A DNA stretch of 13,661 nt from the NCBI GenBank assembly GCA_964547415.1, contig CAZJNX010000136.1, positions 1-13,661 on the forward strand. The letters run 5' to 3'. Of this stretch, positions 7,037 through 13,661 are shown piece after piece. The notes under the pieces were generated by a model, which was not told the DNA's origin, did not search any database, and was given only the letters and a program-made list of their open reading frames with translations. Origin of the DNA: CAZJNX01 sp964547415 (GTDB lineage: Bacteria > Pseudomonadota > Alphaproteobacteria > Rhizobiales > Amorphaceae). Every line of letters starts with the position of its first letter. Position 1 is the first letter of the stretch. The translations under genes and the position numbers were made by a program.

Positions 7037-7065
7037 GAAGTATGCGCCAATCGAGGGCCGATCAA
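7037..7065 (-). promoter_or_regulatory. Possible promoter for nfuA
   Basis: In the 135-bp divergent spacer the minus strand reads TTGATC (7065-7060), then CATACT (7044-7039) after 15 bases or TACTTC (7042-7037) after 17. Both are partial matches to -35/-10 elements about 70-100 bp upstream of the nfuA ATG. No convincing plus-strand promoter for the DUF427 gene was found. This is a weak call based on pattern only. Confidence 0.25.
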
Positions 7066-7100
7066 CCAGCCCGTCCGACATGGCAGAGCGGAGGACATCC

Positions 7101-7481
7101 ATGGCCAACCCCGCACCCGGCTTCCGGGACCACCCGAACCACGGCATCGCCCTCGGCTTGCCGGTCGGCCACGTGGCCGTCCGCGTGAAGGGCACGGACA
7201 TCGCCCACACCCGGCGCGCGGTCCGTCTCGACGAACAGGGCTACCCGATGCGCTACTACGTGCCGATGGAGGACGTCGCGCAAGGCGTCCTCCAGCGGAC
7301 CGACAAGACCACCCACTGCCCGTTCAAGGGCGACACCACCTACTACGACGTGACGGTGGACGGGACGCGCATTGCGAACGCGGCGTGGAGCTACGAGCGC
7401 CCGTTCGACGAGATGGAGAAGATCGCGGGCCACGTCGCCTTCGACGGCGAGGACATCGAGGTGCTCGCCTTCGAGGTCTGA
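7101..7481 (+). CDS. DUF427 domain protein
   Basis: This 126-residue cytoplasmic protein matches the DUF427 family, a small beta-rich fold of unknown biochemical function. Family hallmarks are the RYYVPMEDV stretch at 51-59, THCPFKGDTTYYDV at 71-84, AAWSYERPFDEM at 94-105 and IAGHVAFDG at 108-116. Length is typical for single-domain members. GGAGGA ends 6 bases before the ATG at 7101 and decides the start; an in-frame ATG at 7080 would add only seven residues and lacks such a site. It is divergent from nfuA and precedes trmB by about 120 bp. No catalytic role can be given from the sequence. Confidence 0.9.
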   Translation: MANPAPGFRDHPNHGIALGLPVGHVAVRVKGTDIAHTRRAVRLDEQGYPMRYYVPMEDVAQGVLQRTDKTTHCPFKGDTTYYDVTVDGTRIANAAWSYERPFDEMEKIAGHVAFDGEDIEVLAFEV

Positions 7482-7494
7482 GGCGATCCGCCAC

Positions 7495-7508
7495 GGCCGA
7501 TGCCGGCC
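7495..7508 (+). other. Small hairpin after the DUF427 gene
   Basis: GGCCG (7495-7499) and CGGCC (7504-7508) with a 4-base loop lie 13 bases behind the DUF427 stop. A T-tract is missing, so it is at best a weak or Rho-assisted terminator. The rest of the 7482-7602 spacer is GC-rich with no recognised element. Confidence 0.2.
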
Positions 7509-7602
7509 CGCACCGCCCCGGGTTTCCCGCGGGCGTCGCGCGGGGCTATCAGGGGCCCGCGCGGGTGGCCGGCGGCGCCGGGTGCCTGCGCGGGCCTGAC
7601 CG

Positions 7603-8370
7603 ATGGAGGATCGCGTGAGGGACGAGCTCCAGACCAGCGCCCGCGCCACGGGCGCCGGTTCGAGCGGGGAGGCGCGGACCGGGGAAAGGACGCGCGAGCC
7701 GGTCCGCGGCCTTTACGGGCGCCGGCGGGGCCACCCGCTGTCGGCCCGTCAGGCCGGCCTCGTGGAGGACCTTTATCCGCGCCTCGCCCCGGACCTCTCC
7801 CGCCCGCCCCCCGATCCGCTCACGGGCCTCTTCGGCGGCGAGACCCGGGCCGTGTGGCTCGAGATCGGCTTCGGCGGCGGGGAGCACCTCGTCCGCCAGG
7901 CCGCCCGCCACCCGGACACGGGCCTCATCGGCTGCGAGCCGTTCGAGAACGGGATGGCGAAGGCACTCGCGGCCGTGGAAGAGACGGGCCTTGCCAACGT
8001 GCGCCTCCACCTCGGCGACGCACGGGACGTGATCGACTGGCTGCCACCCGGGAGCCTGTCCCGCGTCTTTCTCCTCTATCCCGACCCGTGGCCGAAAAAG
8101 CGGCACTTCAAGCGCCGCTTCGTGTCCATGCCCACCCTCGACAGACTCGCCCGGGCGATGGCGCCGGGAGCGGAGCTGCGCTTCGCGAGCGACATCGACA
8201 GCTACGTGGAGTGGACGGTCGACCACATGGCCCGCCACCCGCGGTTCCGGCCCGCGCCGGGGGACCGCGACCCGCTCGTGCCCTGGGAGGACTGGGCTTC
8301 GACCCGCTATGAGGAGAAGGCCCTGCGCGAGGGCCGCGTTCCGCGCTACCTCTCCTTCCTCGCCACCTGA
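7603..8370 (+). CDS. trmB: TrmB, tRNA (guanine-N7-)-methyltransferase
   Basis: TrmB methylates N7 of G46 in the variable loop of tRNAs using SAM. The 255-residue product has YGRRRGHPLSARQ at 38-50, the SAM-binding LEIGFGGGEHL at 86-96 and GCEPFENGM at 110-118. The TrmB-specific LLYPDPWPKKRHFKRRF is at 157-173, and the tail carries STRYEEKALREGRVPRYLSF, matching the family's C-terminal TxYE motif. About 35 residues precede the conserved part. Two starts compete: the ATG at 7603 without a clear ribosome binding site, and the GTG at 7615 that has GGAGGA four bases before it. The choice changes only four residues. It ends 26 bp from the end of the convergent GGDEF gene. Confidence 0.95.
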   Translation: MEDRVRDELQTSARATGAGSSGEARTGERTREPVRGLYGRRRGHPLSARQAGLVEDLYPRLAPDLSRPPPDPLTGLFGGETRAVWLEIGFGGGEHLVRQAARHPDTGLIGCEPFENGMAKALAAVEETGLANVRLHLGDARDVIDWLPPGSLSRVFLLYPDPWPKKRHFKRRFVSMPTLDRLARAMAPGAELRFASDIDSYVEWTVDHMARHPRFRPAPGDRDPLVPWEDWASTRYEEKALREGRVPRYLSFLAT

Positions 8371-8377
8371 CCGCCGC

Positions 8378-8396
8378 CGGGCCGCGACCGCGCCCG
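8378..8396. terminator. Possible bidirectional stem-loop between trmB and the GGDEF gene
   Basis: CGGGC (8378-8382) and GCCCG (8392-8396) enclose nine bases in the 26-bp space between two convergent stop codons. The position suits a shared terminator, but the stem is short and no T-tract is present on either side, so the call is weak. Confidence 0.25.
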
Positions 8397-9491
8397 TCAG
8401 TGCAGGTTGTTGACCCAGCGCATGACGGTGAGCGGGCTGATCACCTCCGACTCGGTCGGCAGGTCCCTGACGCGGCGCCGGTCGGGCGAGCGGCCCTCGC
8501 CCGGGGGCGGGCTCGAATCGGGATCGCCGATCACCGTCTTGTTCCGGCCGAAGACCTTGGCCTCGTAGAGCGCCTTGTCGGCCACGTGCAGCCAGCCGCC
8601 CGTGGTTCGCACCTTGTCGCCGAGCGGGGCGAGGCCGATGGACGCCGTCACCCCCACGTCCACCGGCGCGTCGACGCCCATCGTCTCGATGATCGAGCGC
8701 AGCCGCTCCATCCGCTCGAGCGCCTCCACAACGTCCGTGTCCGGCATCAGGAGGCCGAACTCCTCGCCCCCGAGGCGGCCGAACGCGTCGGCCGGCCGCT
8801 TCCACGCCATGACGTGCTTGGCGAAGCCCTTCAGCACCTGGTCCCCGACCGCGTGGCCATAGGTGTCGTTCACCGTCTTGAAGCGGTCGATGTCGAGGAT
8901 GGCGAGGGCCGCCGTCTCGGGCCGCCGCTCCTCCACCGTCCGGTCGACGCGCTTGATGAAGGCGCGGCGCAGGAGCGCCCCCGTCAAGCTGTCCACGGTT
9001 GCCACCTGGCGCAGCTCGAGCTCGTCCACCACGAGGCGGGCGAGGTTGGCGAGGAGGTCCACCTGCCGGTCGGAGAACGGCCGCGGCCGCGTGTCGATGG
9101 CGCACAGGACGCCCACGTTGAAACCGTCGGGCGTCACGAGCGGCACGCCCGCGTAGGCCCGCACGAAGGGCGCGCCCGTCACCAGCGGATTCTTCGCGAA
9201 GCGGGGGTCGGCCGCCGCCTCGGGCACCACGAGCGGGGCGCTCGAGGCGATCGCGAACGAGCAGAACGAGATCTGCCGCGGCATCTCGCCGACGTCGAAC
9301 CCCTTGGCCGCGCGGAACCACTGGCGGTCGAGGTCCACGAGGGAAACGGCCGCCATCGGCACCTCCAGGACCGCCTGCACGATCGAGGTGATGCGGTCGA
9401 ACGCCTCCTCCTCCTCGATGTCGAGGATGGTGTAGCGCCGCAGCGCGGTCAGCCGGGCGTCCTCGTCGTCCGGGAAACCGGCGGGTTTCAT
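8397..9491 (-). CDS. GAF-GGDEF diguanylate cyclase
   Basis: This 364-residue soluble protein should make cyclic di-GMP from two GTP. The N-terminal GAF sensor domain (about 20-160) shows the typical ILDIEEEEAFDRIT and SLVDLDRQWFRAAKG segments and SFCSFAI. The GGDEF domain (about 164-325) has DSLTGALLRRAF, the metal-binding LDIDRFKTVNDTYGHAVGD, and an intact active site GGEEF at 241-245. An allosteric inhibitory I-site RxxD (RPAD, 232-235) sits exactly five residues before GGEEF, so product feedback inhibition is expected. No membrane segment or signal peptide is visible. A basic and then neutral tail of about 40 residues follows the cyclase domain with no recognised motif. The ATG at 9491 overlaps the stop of the small upstream gene (ATGA). 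The GAF ligand is unknown. Confidence 0.93.
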   Translation of the reverse strand: MKPAGFPDDEDARLTALRRYTILDIEEEEAFDRITSIVQAVLEVPMAAVSLVDLDRQWFRAAKGFDVGEMPRQISFCSFAIASSAPLVVPEAAADPRFAKNPLVTGAPFVRAYAGVPLVTPDGFNVGVLCAIDTRPRPFSDRQVDLLANLARLVVDELELRQVATVDSLTGALLRRAFIKRVDRTVEERRPETAALAILDIDRFKTVNDTYGHAVGDQVLKGFAKHVMAWKRPADAFGRLGGEEFGLLMPDTDVVEALERMERLRSIIETMGVDAPVDVGVTASIGLAPLGDKVRTTGGWLHVADKALYEAKVFGRNKTVIGDPDSSPPPGEGRSPDRRRVRDLPTESEVISPLTVMRWVNNLH

Positions 9492-9781
9492 GCGTCCTCG
9501 TCTCCGTCCTCGTCCTTCAGGTCCTCGAGGGTCTTCAGGAGCTCGCTCCGGTAGGCGTCGCTGAGCGCCTGCACGTTCTCCTCCACGAGGGAATCGGCGA
9601 GGCCGGCCAGGCGCATCTTCTCCGCGAGGGCGATGATGTTGTCGCAGTACCGCTCCACGGGCGCGCGCAGGTGGGCGGGAAGCTCGCCGTCGGCGAGGCT
9701 GGCGAGCGCCTCCGCGCCCCGCGGCGCGGTCATGTCGTCGATGATCCGGTCCATGGCCATGTGCTCCGATTGGTAGCGCAT
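9488..9781 (-). CDS. Small acidic helical protein of unknown function
   Basis: I do not recognise this 97-residue protein. It looks mostly alpha-helical, with stretches such as YCDNIIALAEKMRLAGLADSL and ALSDAYRSELLKTLEDL, one cysteine (C46), and an acidic tail (DLKDEDGDEDA). There is no signal peptide or membrane segment. Its stop overlaps the GGDEF start by four bases, so the two are almost surely co-translated, which suggests a partner or regulator of the cyclase; that is inference. The ATG at 9781 has no clear ribosome binding site. ATGs at codons 8 and 10 (MAMDRII) have CGGAGC upstream and may be the true starts. It follows the first patatin gene by 50 bp. Confidence 0.75.
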   Translation of the reverse strand: MRYQSEHMAMDRIIDDMTAPRGAEALASLADGELPAHLRAPVERYCDNIIALAEKMRLAGLADSLVEENVQALSDAYRSELLKTLEDLKDEDGDEDA

Positions 9782-9831
9782 GAACGCGGGACGGAGTGAG
9801 CCGGTTCCCTCTCAGGTGGAAGATTTCGCCT

Positions 9832-11112
9832 TCAACGCGAGCGGCGCGGCGGCTCCCGGTCGAGCGCGCCGATGAGGGGCGGCTCCTCCGCCCAGGCCGT
9901 GCCGTCGAGCACCGCCTGCCGGCCCGTCTCGAACAGGCGGCGCATCTCCTCCCGGTCGAAGTCGATGGCCTTCGCCTTCTCCTCCGAGTCGGCGGGGATC
10001 GCCGTCATGCGGAAGGTGGCGCCGGCGCGGCGGGCGCGCTGGAAGTCGAGGACGAGGGTGCGGTGGAGCACCGCCGCGTCGAGGGTCCTCAGCGAGGAGG
10101 CCGCGATGGACGGGACCGTGGGGGCGAGGTCCCCGGCGGGCCGGTTCACCGCGATGCGGTTGTTCACCACCACGTAGACGTCGATGTCGACGCTGCGGCC
10201 GGCGATGGCGCGCACAGAATCGAACATGTGCTGGCGGATCAGGATGGGCTCGGTGAGGGCGCCGTCCACGTGCATGGCGTGGCCGCCGTCCACGGTGGGC
10301 ACGAACACCGGCGGGAAGAGGACGGGCACGGCGGCCGAGGCGATGATGACGTCCTCGAAGCGCTCCTCCCGGTCGGGATGGTCCGACAGGGCCATGCGGC
10401 CCATGTCCCAGACCATGACCCGCGCGCGGTCGAGGTCGGTGGTGGCGACGAAGAAGCGGCGGCCGGCCAGGTGCTCGCGGGCCACCTCGTCGATGAACGG
10501 CCCGTCGACCACCTCCCGCACCCGCCGGCGCAGCGGCGCATTGTCGGCGACCGCGCTGCCGAAGATGCCGAGGGGGCGGATGAGGAACACGTCGTCCCGG
10601 GTGATGCCGGTGTAGGTCTCGGCGAGGACGTCGTCGTACGCGGGCCCCGCGAAGGCGAGGGCGCCGGCGAGGGCGCCGGTCGACACACCCGTCACCACGT
10701 CGAAGTCGGGCCGGTCACCCCGCTCGCTCCAGCCGACGAGGACGCCCGCCCCGTAGGCGCCGTGGGCGCCGCCGCCCGACAGGGCGAGGATGGTGTAGTC
10801 GCCCCGCCCGTCCCGGTTCGAATCGCGAAGCGGAGCGCCGCCGGCCAGCGCCTCGTCGATGCTGTCGTCGAAGTCGCCGATGTCCTCCTCGAGGTCGTAG
10901 ATTTCCACGTAGCCCGGCCAGGCGGGGACGAAGACCTCCGGCACCGGCCCCGGCCGGCTGGCGCATCCCGCGACCAGCGCGAGGCCGACGGCGGCGAGCA
11001 CCGCGCGCACGGGCGCGGCGGGCACGGGTTCGCGCCGCGCCCCAGGGGCGCGCGGTCTCGCCCGTGCCGCTCCCTCCCTCGTCACGTTCCACCCTCCCGT
11101 TGCCGGATCCAT
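9832..11112 (-). CDS. Patatin-like phospholipase, lipoprotein (copy 1, canonical active site)
   Basis: This 426-residue patatin-family serine hydrolase is predicted to cleave acyl chains from phospholipids or related lipids. An N-terminal basic stretch and a hydrophobic run lead to the lipobox LVAGC with C50, so it is likely a lipoprotein. Ala at +2 points to the outer membrane by the E. coli rule. The catalytic parts are all present: the oxyanion-hole loop LSGGGAHGAYGAG at 111-123, nucleophile S144 in GVSTG, and catalytic D283 in VDGA. Just before the domain lies DSNRDGRGD (97-105), resembling a calcium-binding loop. The ATG at 11112 has GGAAGG upstream; a GTG at 11085 with GGGAGG upstream is an equally good start and would shorten the long signal region. 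It is 43 bp behind a paralogous gene. Confidence 0.9.
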   Translation of the reverse strand: MDPATGGWNVTREGAARARPRAPGARREPVPAAPVRAVLAAVGLALVAGCASRPGPVPEVFVPAWPGYVEIYDLEEDIGDFDDSIDEALAGGAPLRDSNRDGRGDYTILALSGGGAHGAYGAGVLVGWSERGDRPDFDVVTGVSTGALAGALAFAGPAYDDVLAETYTGITRDDVFLIRPLGIFGSAVADNAPLRRRVREVVDGPFIDEVAREHLAGRRFFVATTDLDRARVMVWDMGRMALSDHPDREERFEDVIIASAAVPVLFPPVFVPTVDGGHAMHVDGALTEPILIRQHMFDSVRAIAGRSVDIDVYVVVNNRIAVNRPAGDLAPTVPSIAASSLRTLDAAVLHRTLVLDFQRARRAGATFRMTAIPADSEEKAKAIDFDREEMRRLFETGRQAVLDGTAWAEEPPLIGALDREPPRRSR

Positions 11113-11155
11113 GCTCGCGCCTTCCGCTTTCCATATCCTTGCCCGCGGCGCCCGA

Positions 11156-12337
11156 TCAGTCCGCCGGGCCGACGATCGGGAAGCCGGGCGGAGCGGACAC
11201 CCACGGATCCCCGGACAGGGCGAGGGAGCGGCCGTAGGCGAAGAGGTCCTGCATGTCCTCCTTCAGGAAGGCCTTGCTCCCTCCGCGGACCGGGAAGTCG
11301 TCCGGGATGTAGGCGAGGGAGAAGGTGGCGCCGGCCGCCTTCGCGAGGGCGTAGGCCTCCACGAGGCCCTTGCGCTTCATGGCGCGCACGAGGGCGCTCA
11401 GGGTGGCGAGCGACACCCCCGCGAGGTTCGGGGCGACCGGATCGCGGTCCACGCTGGGCGCGAGCTTGCTGTTGACGACGAACCAGGCGTGGAGGGGAAG
11501 GTCCTCGCCGGCGTGGCGGCGGGGCGCCTCCAGCATGAAGGCACTGAGGAGGACGGGCGCGAACAGCATCCCGTCCGCGTGCATGGCCCACCCGCCGTCC
11601 CGCGTCGGCACGTAGACGGGCGGGAACATCACCGGGATCGCGGCCGAGGCGAGGAGGATGGCGCGGAAGCGCTCCAGCCGCTCCCCGTCCCGCACCGAGG
11701 CCATCGCCCCCATGTCCCAGACCACGGGTCGCGAGCGGTCGAGGTCCGTGGTCGCCACGTAGAAGCGGCGGCCGCGGGCATGCTCGGCGGCGATCCGGTC
11801 GAGGAACGCCTCGTCCACGATCGCCTCGATCTTCTCCTCGAGGGGCCCCGGGTCGCCGACCGAGGCGGACAGGAAGCCGAGCGGGCGGAAGCGCAGGATG
11901 TCCTCGCGCGAGAGCGTCGTGTACATCTCCTCGAGGACATCGTCGTACGCCGGCCCCGCGAACACGAGCGCCCCGGCGAGGGCGCCGGTGGACGTGCCCG
12001 TCACCACGTCGAACTCGGGCCGCGTGCCGGCTTCCGACCAGCCGGTGAGAAGGCCCGCCCCGAACGCGCCGTAGCCCGAGCCCGCCGACAGGGCGAGCAG
12101 CGTGAAGTCGCCCCGCCCGTCCTCGTCCGAATCGCCCGTCGGGTGGCCGGTGGCGACGGCCTCGGCGAGGCTGTCCGCGAGGTCCGGCACCGCCGCGTCC
12201 CGATCGAGGATCTCCACGTGGCCCGGCCAGGCGGGCGTCGCATCCTCCCCGGCGGCGCCCGGCCGGCGCTCGCACCCGGCGATGGCGAACGCCGCCGCCA
12301 GGAGGAGCGCGGCGAAGAGCGGACGGCGGCCCCCCAT
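11156..12337 (-). CDS. Patatin-like lipoprotein (copy 2, altered oxyanion loop)
   Basis: This 393-residue paralogue of the neighbouring patatin shares the same architecture. A short basic N-terminus and hydrophobic segment lead to the lipobox IAGC with C22. Then come the PAWPGHVEI block, an acidic DSDEDGRGD loop (69-77), and the hydrolase domain. The nucleophile S116 is in GTSTG and the catalytic Asp D255 in ADGM. Two differences from copy 1 stand out. The usual SGGG oxyanion loop reads SAGSGYGAFGAG (84-95), and DGA/DGG reads DGM. It may have altered activity or substrate, or be impaired. Shared blocks such as FAGPAYDDVL and RGRRFYVATTDLDR mark a tandem duplication. It begins 17 bp after the maeB-like stop, so the genes are probably one transcript. 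The ribosome binding site is weak. Confidence 0.88.
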   Translation of the reverse strand: MGGRRPLFAALLLAAAFAIAGCERRPGAAGEDATPAWPGHVEILDRDAAVPDLADSLAEAVATGHPTGDSDEDGRGDFTLLALSAGSGYGAFGAGLLTGWSEAGTRPEFDVVTGTSTGALAGALVFAGPAYDDVLEEMYTTLSREDILRFRPLGFLSASVGDPGPLEEKIEAIVDEAFLDRIAAEHARGRRFYVATTDLDRSRPVVWDMGAMASVRDGERLERFRAILLASAAIPVMFPPVYVPTRDGGWAMHADGMLFAPVLLSAFMLEAPRRHAGEDLPLHAWFVVNSKLAPSVDRDPVAPNLAGVSLATLSALVRAMKRKGLVEAYALAKAAGATFSLAYIPDDFPVRGGSKAFLKEDMQDLFAYGRSLALSGDPWVSAPPGFPIVGPAD

Positions 12338-12354
12338 CGCGGCGCCCGTTCCGG

Positions 12355-13661
12355 TCAGGACAGCCCGTAGGCGGAGATCGCCGCGAGGTTCACGATGTCG
12401 GCGTCGATGGAGCCGGCCGGGATGATCTGCACCGGCTTGTCGAGGCCGACGAGGAGGGGCCCGAGCACCGTCGAGCCGCCGAGTTCCTGCAGCATCTTGG
12501 TCGCGATCGAGGAGGCGTCGAAGGAGGGCATCACGAGGACGTTCGCCGGCGCCGACAGGCGGCAGAACGGGTAGTTCGCCATCAGGCGGGCGTCGAGGGC
12601 GACGTCGGCCGCCATCTCCCCGTCGTACTCGAAGTCGACCCGCCGCTTGTCGAGAAGCTTCACGGCGTTCTGCACCCGCTCGGCCCGCTCGCCCGGCGGG
12701 TTGCCGAAGTTGGCGTAGGCGAGGANNNNNNNNNNCGGCTCGTAGCCGAGGCGGCGGGCGACGCGGGCCGTCTCCTCGGCGATGTCGGCGAGATCCTCCG
12801 CCGTCGGGTCGTCGTGGACGGCGGTGTCGGCCACGAGCACGGTCCGCCCGCGCGACAGGACCACCGAGATTCCGATAATGCGATGGCCGGGCTTCACGTC
12901 GATCACCTGGCGGACCGAATCGAGGGCGACCGAGTAGTTGCGGGTGAGGCCCGTCACCATGGCGTCCGCCTCGCCCATGGCGAGGAGGGCGGCGCCGAAG
13001 TAGTTGCGGTCCTGGTTGATCAGGCGCACGCAGTCGCGGAACAGGTGCCCGCGCCGCTGCAGCTTGTTGTACAGGAAGCTCGCGTAGTCGTGGTTGCGCT
13101 TCGACAGGCGGGCGTTCTGGATCTCGATCAGCCCCTCGCGCAGGTCGATGCCGGCCTCCTCGGCGGTCTCGATCACCCGGTCCTCGCGGCCGATCAGGAT
13201 CGCCCGGCCGAGCCCCTGGGAGACGAAGCTCGCCGCCGCGCGGATCACCGGCTCCTCCTCCCCTTCGGCGAAGACGACGCGCTTGGGCGCCCGCCTGACG
13301 CGGGTGAAGATGCGCTGCAGGAGCCCCGCCACGGGATCGCGCCGGGCCGAGAGGGTGTGGACGTAGGCCTCCATGTCCGCGATCGGCTCCCGGGCGACGC
13401 CCGAGCGCATGGCGGCCTCGGCGACGGCGGGCGGGACGGTGGCGATGAGGCGCGGGTCGAACGGCACGGGGATGATGTACTGCGGCCCGAACTTCGGCCG
13501 GTGGCCGTCATAGGCGGCGGCCACCTCGTCGGGCACGTCCTCCCGGGCGAGGCGCGCGAGGGCCTCGGCGGCGGCGATCTTCATGTCCTCGTTGATGGCG
13601 GTGGCGCGCACGTCGAGGGCGCCGCGGAAGATGTAGGGAAAGCCGAGGACGTTGTTGACCT
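12355..13661 (-). CDS. maeB: NAD(P)-dependent malic enzyme, MaeB type, C-terminal part (cut by window edge)
   Basis: This is the last 434 codons of a MaeB-type malic enzyme, which decarboxylates malate to pyruvate. The frame is open to the right edge, and the first visible residues VNNVLGFPYIFRGALDVRAT belong to the malic-enzyme domain. That domain ends near the KFGPQYIIPVPFDPRL linker. From about KRVVFAEGEEEPVIRAA on is the phosphotransacetylase-like domain, ending with PSFDASSIATKMLQELGG and IVNLAAISAYGLS. In studied homologues this domain gives no transacetylase activity but supports oligomerisation and acetyl-CoA control. NAD versus NADP preference cannot be told because the nucleotide-binding part is outside. 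Ten Ns interrupt the gene, but the frame is kept. The first in-frame start inside the window (GTG at 13611) is internal and not the real start. Confidence 0.93.
   Translation of the reverse strand, partial: VNNVLGFPYIFRGALDVRATAINEDMKIAAAEALARLAREDVPDEVAAAYDGHRPKFGPQYIIPVPFDPRLIATVPPAVAEAAMRSGVAREPIADMEAYVHTLSARRDPVAGLLQRIFTRVRRAPKRVVFAEGEEEPVIRAAASFVSQGLGRAILIGREDRVIETAEEAGIDLREGLIEIQNARLSKRNHDYASFLYNKLQRRGHLFRDCVRLINQDRNYFGAALLAMGEADAMVTGLTRNYSVALDSVRQVIDVKPGHRIIGISVVLSRGRTVLVADTAVHDDPTAEDLADIAEETARVARRLGYEPXXXXLAYANFGNPPGERAERVQNAVKLLDKRRVDFEYDGEMAADVALDARLMANYPFCRLSAPANVLVMPSFDASSIATKMLQELGGSTVLGPLLVGLDKPVQIIPAGSIDADIVNLAAISAYGLS
12726..12735. other. Ten unresolved bases (N) inside the maeB-like gene
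   Basis: A run of exactly ten Ns hides four codons between GYEP and LAYANFGNPP in the phosphotransacetylase-like domain. The reading frame continues on both sides. Relatives, as I remember them, have four residues of the RVAL/RVAF kind here, so the gap length looks correct. It is an assembly or masking gap, not a biological feature. Confidence 0.95.

Noticed and set aside
4795..7100. Plus-strand open frames over fur, rimI, tsaB and nfuA, including the upstream extension of the DUF427 frame
   Set aside because: The real genes are on the minus strand with intact motifs. The DUF427 frame only becomes protein-like from about 7101, where a good ribosome binding site occurs.
7549..8396. Minus-strand frame running beyond the GGDEF gene across trmB
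   Set aside because: It is a different frame from the GGDEF protein and antisense to trmB; no recognisable domain.
9796..12370. Long plus-strand frames over both patatin genes (559 and 419 codons)
   Set aside because: They are antisense to genes with signal peptides and catalytic motifs. The resemblance between the two frames follows from the duplication of the patatins.
12726..12735. Broken or frameshifted maeB
   Set aside because: The Ns keep the frame and the protein is family-like on both sides, so it is a sequence gap and not a pseudogene.
1..13661. CRISPR array, tRNA or rRNA gene, insertion sequence, riboswitch
   Set aside because: No regularly spaced direct repeats, cloverleaf, transposase motif or known aptamer pattern was seen on either strand. 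The only large direct similarity is between the two patatin genes.

Overview
The window is very GC-rich, with few A/T bases in third codon positions and long open antisense frames almost everywhere. The genes point to an alphaproteobacterium, most likely of the Rhizobiales/Hyphomicrobiales type. The run nfuA - tsaB - rimI - fur/mur - plsC-like - miaB - phoH - ybeY - corC is a familiar order in that group. No tRNA, rRNA, insertion sequence, CRISPR array or prophage gene is visible. Coding is dense: the longest gap without a gene is 169 bases (455-623).

Block 1 (about 1-6965, all on the minus strand, read from right to left) is a housekeeping cluster. It starts with the Fe-S carrier NfuA (6965-6408), then TsaB for tRNA t6A synthesis, RimI N-acetyltransferase, a Fur/Mur metalloregulator and a PlsC-type membrane acyltransferase. 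These are packed tightly, with ATGA or TGATG overlaps at tsaB/rimI and fur/acyltransferase. A second sub-run follows: MiaB (tRNA ms2i6A), the PhoH-like ATPase, YbeY (rRNA maturation endonuclease) and the start of a CorC/hemolysin-type CBS protein cut by the left edge. MiaB depends on Fe-S clusters, and NfuA can supply such clusters, so the block joins Fe-S supply with tRNA and rRNA maturation. A TTGACA box behind the acyltransferase gene could give miaB and its followers their own promoter. Several strong inverted repeats lie in the spacers of the miaB-phoH-ybeY-corC half.

Block 2 (about 7101-8370, plus strand) is divergent from nfuA. It has a DUF427 protein and TrmB, the tRNA m7G46 methyltransferase. 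TrmB ends 26 bp from the convergent end of block 3.

Block 3 (13661-8397, minus strand) starts with the C-terminal part of a MaeB-type malic enzyme with its phosphotransacetylase-like domain, interrupted by 10 unresolved bases. It is followed after 17 bp by two tandem paralogous patatin-like lipoproteins, a small acidic protein of unknown function, and a cytoplasmic GAF-GGDEF diguanylate cyclase that overlaps the small gene by 4 bp. This is the accessory part of the window and the best place to look for something new. The two patatins share an unusual acidic loop resembling a calcium-binding loop just before the catalytic domain, but their oxyanion-hole loops and catalytic-Asp surroundings have diverged.

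Functions were assigned by reading the translated proteins; no database search was possible. Start codons, promoters and hairpins are the least certain parts.
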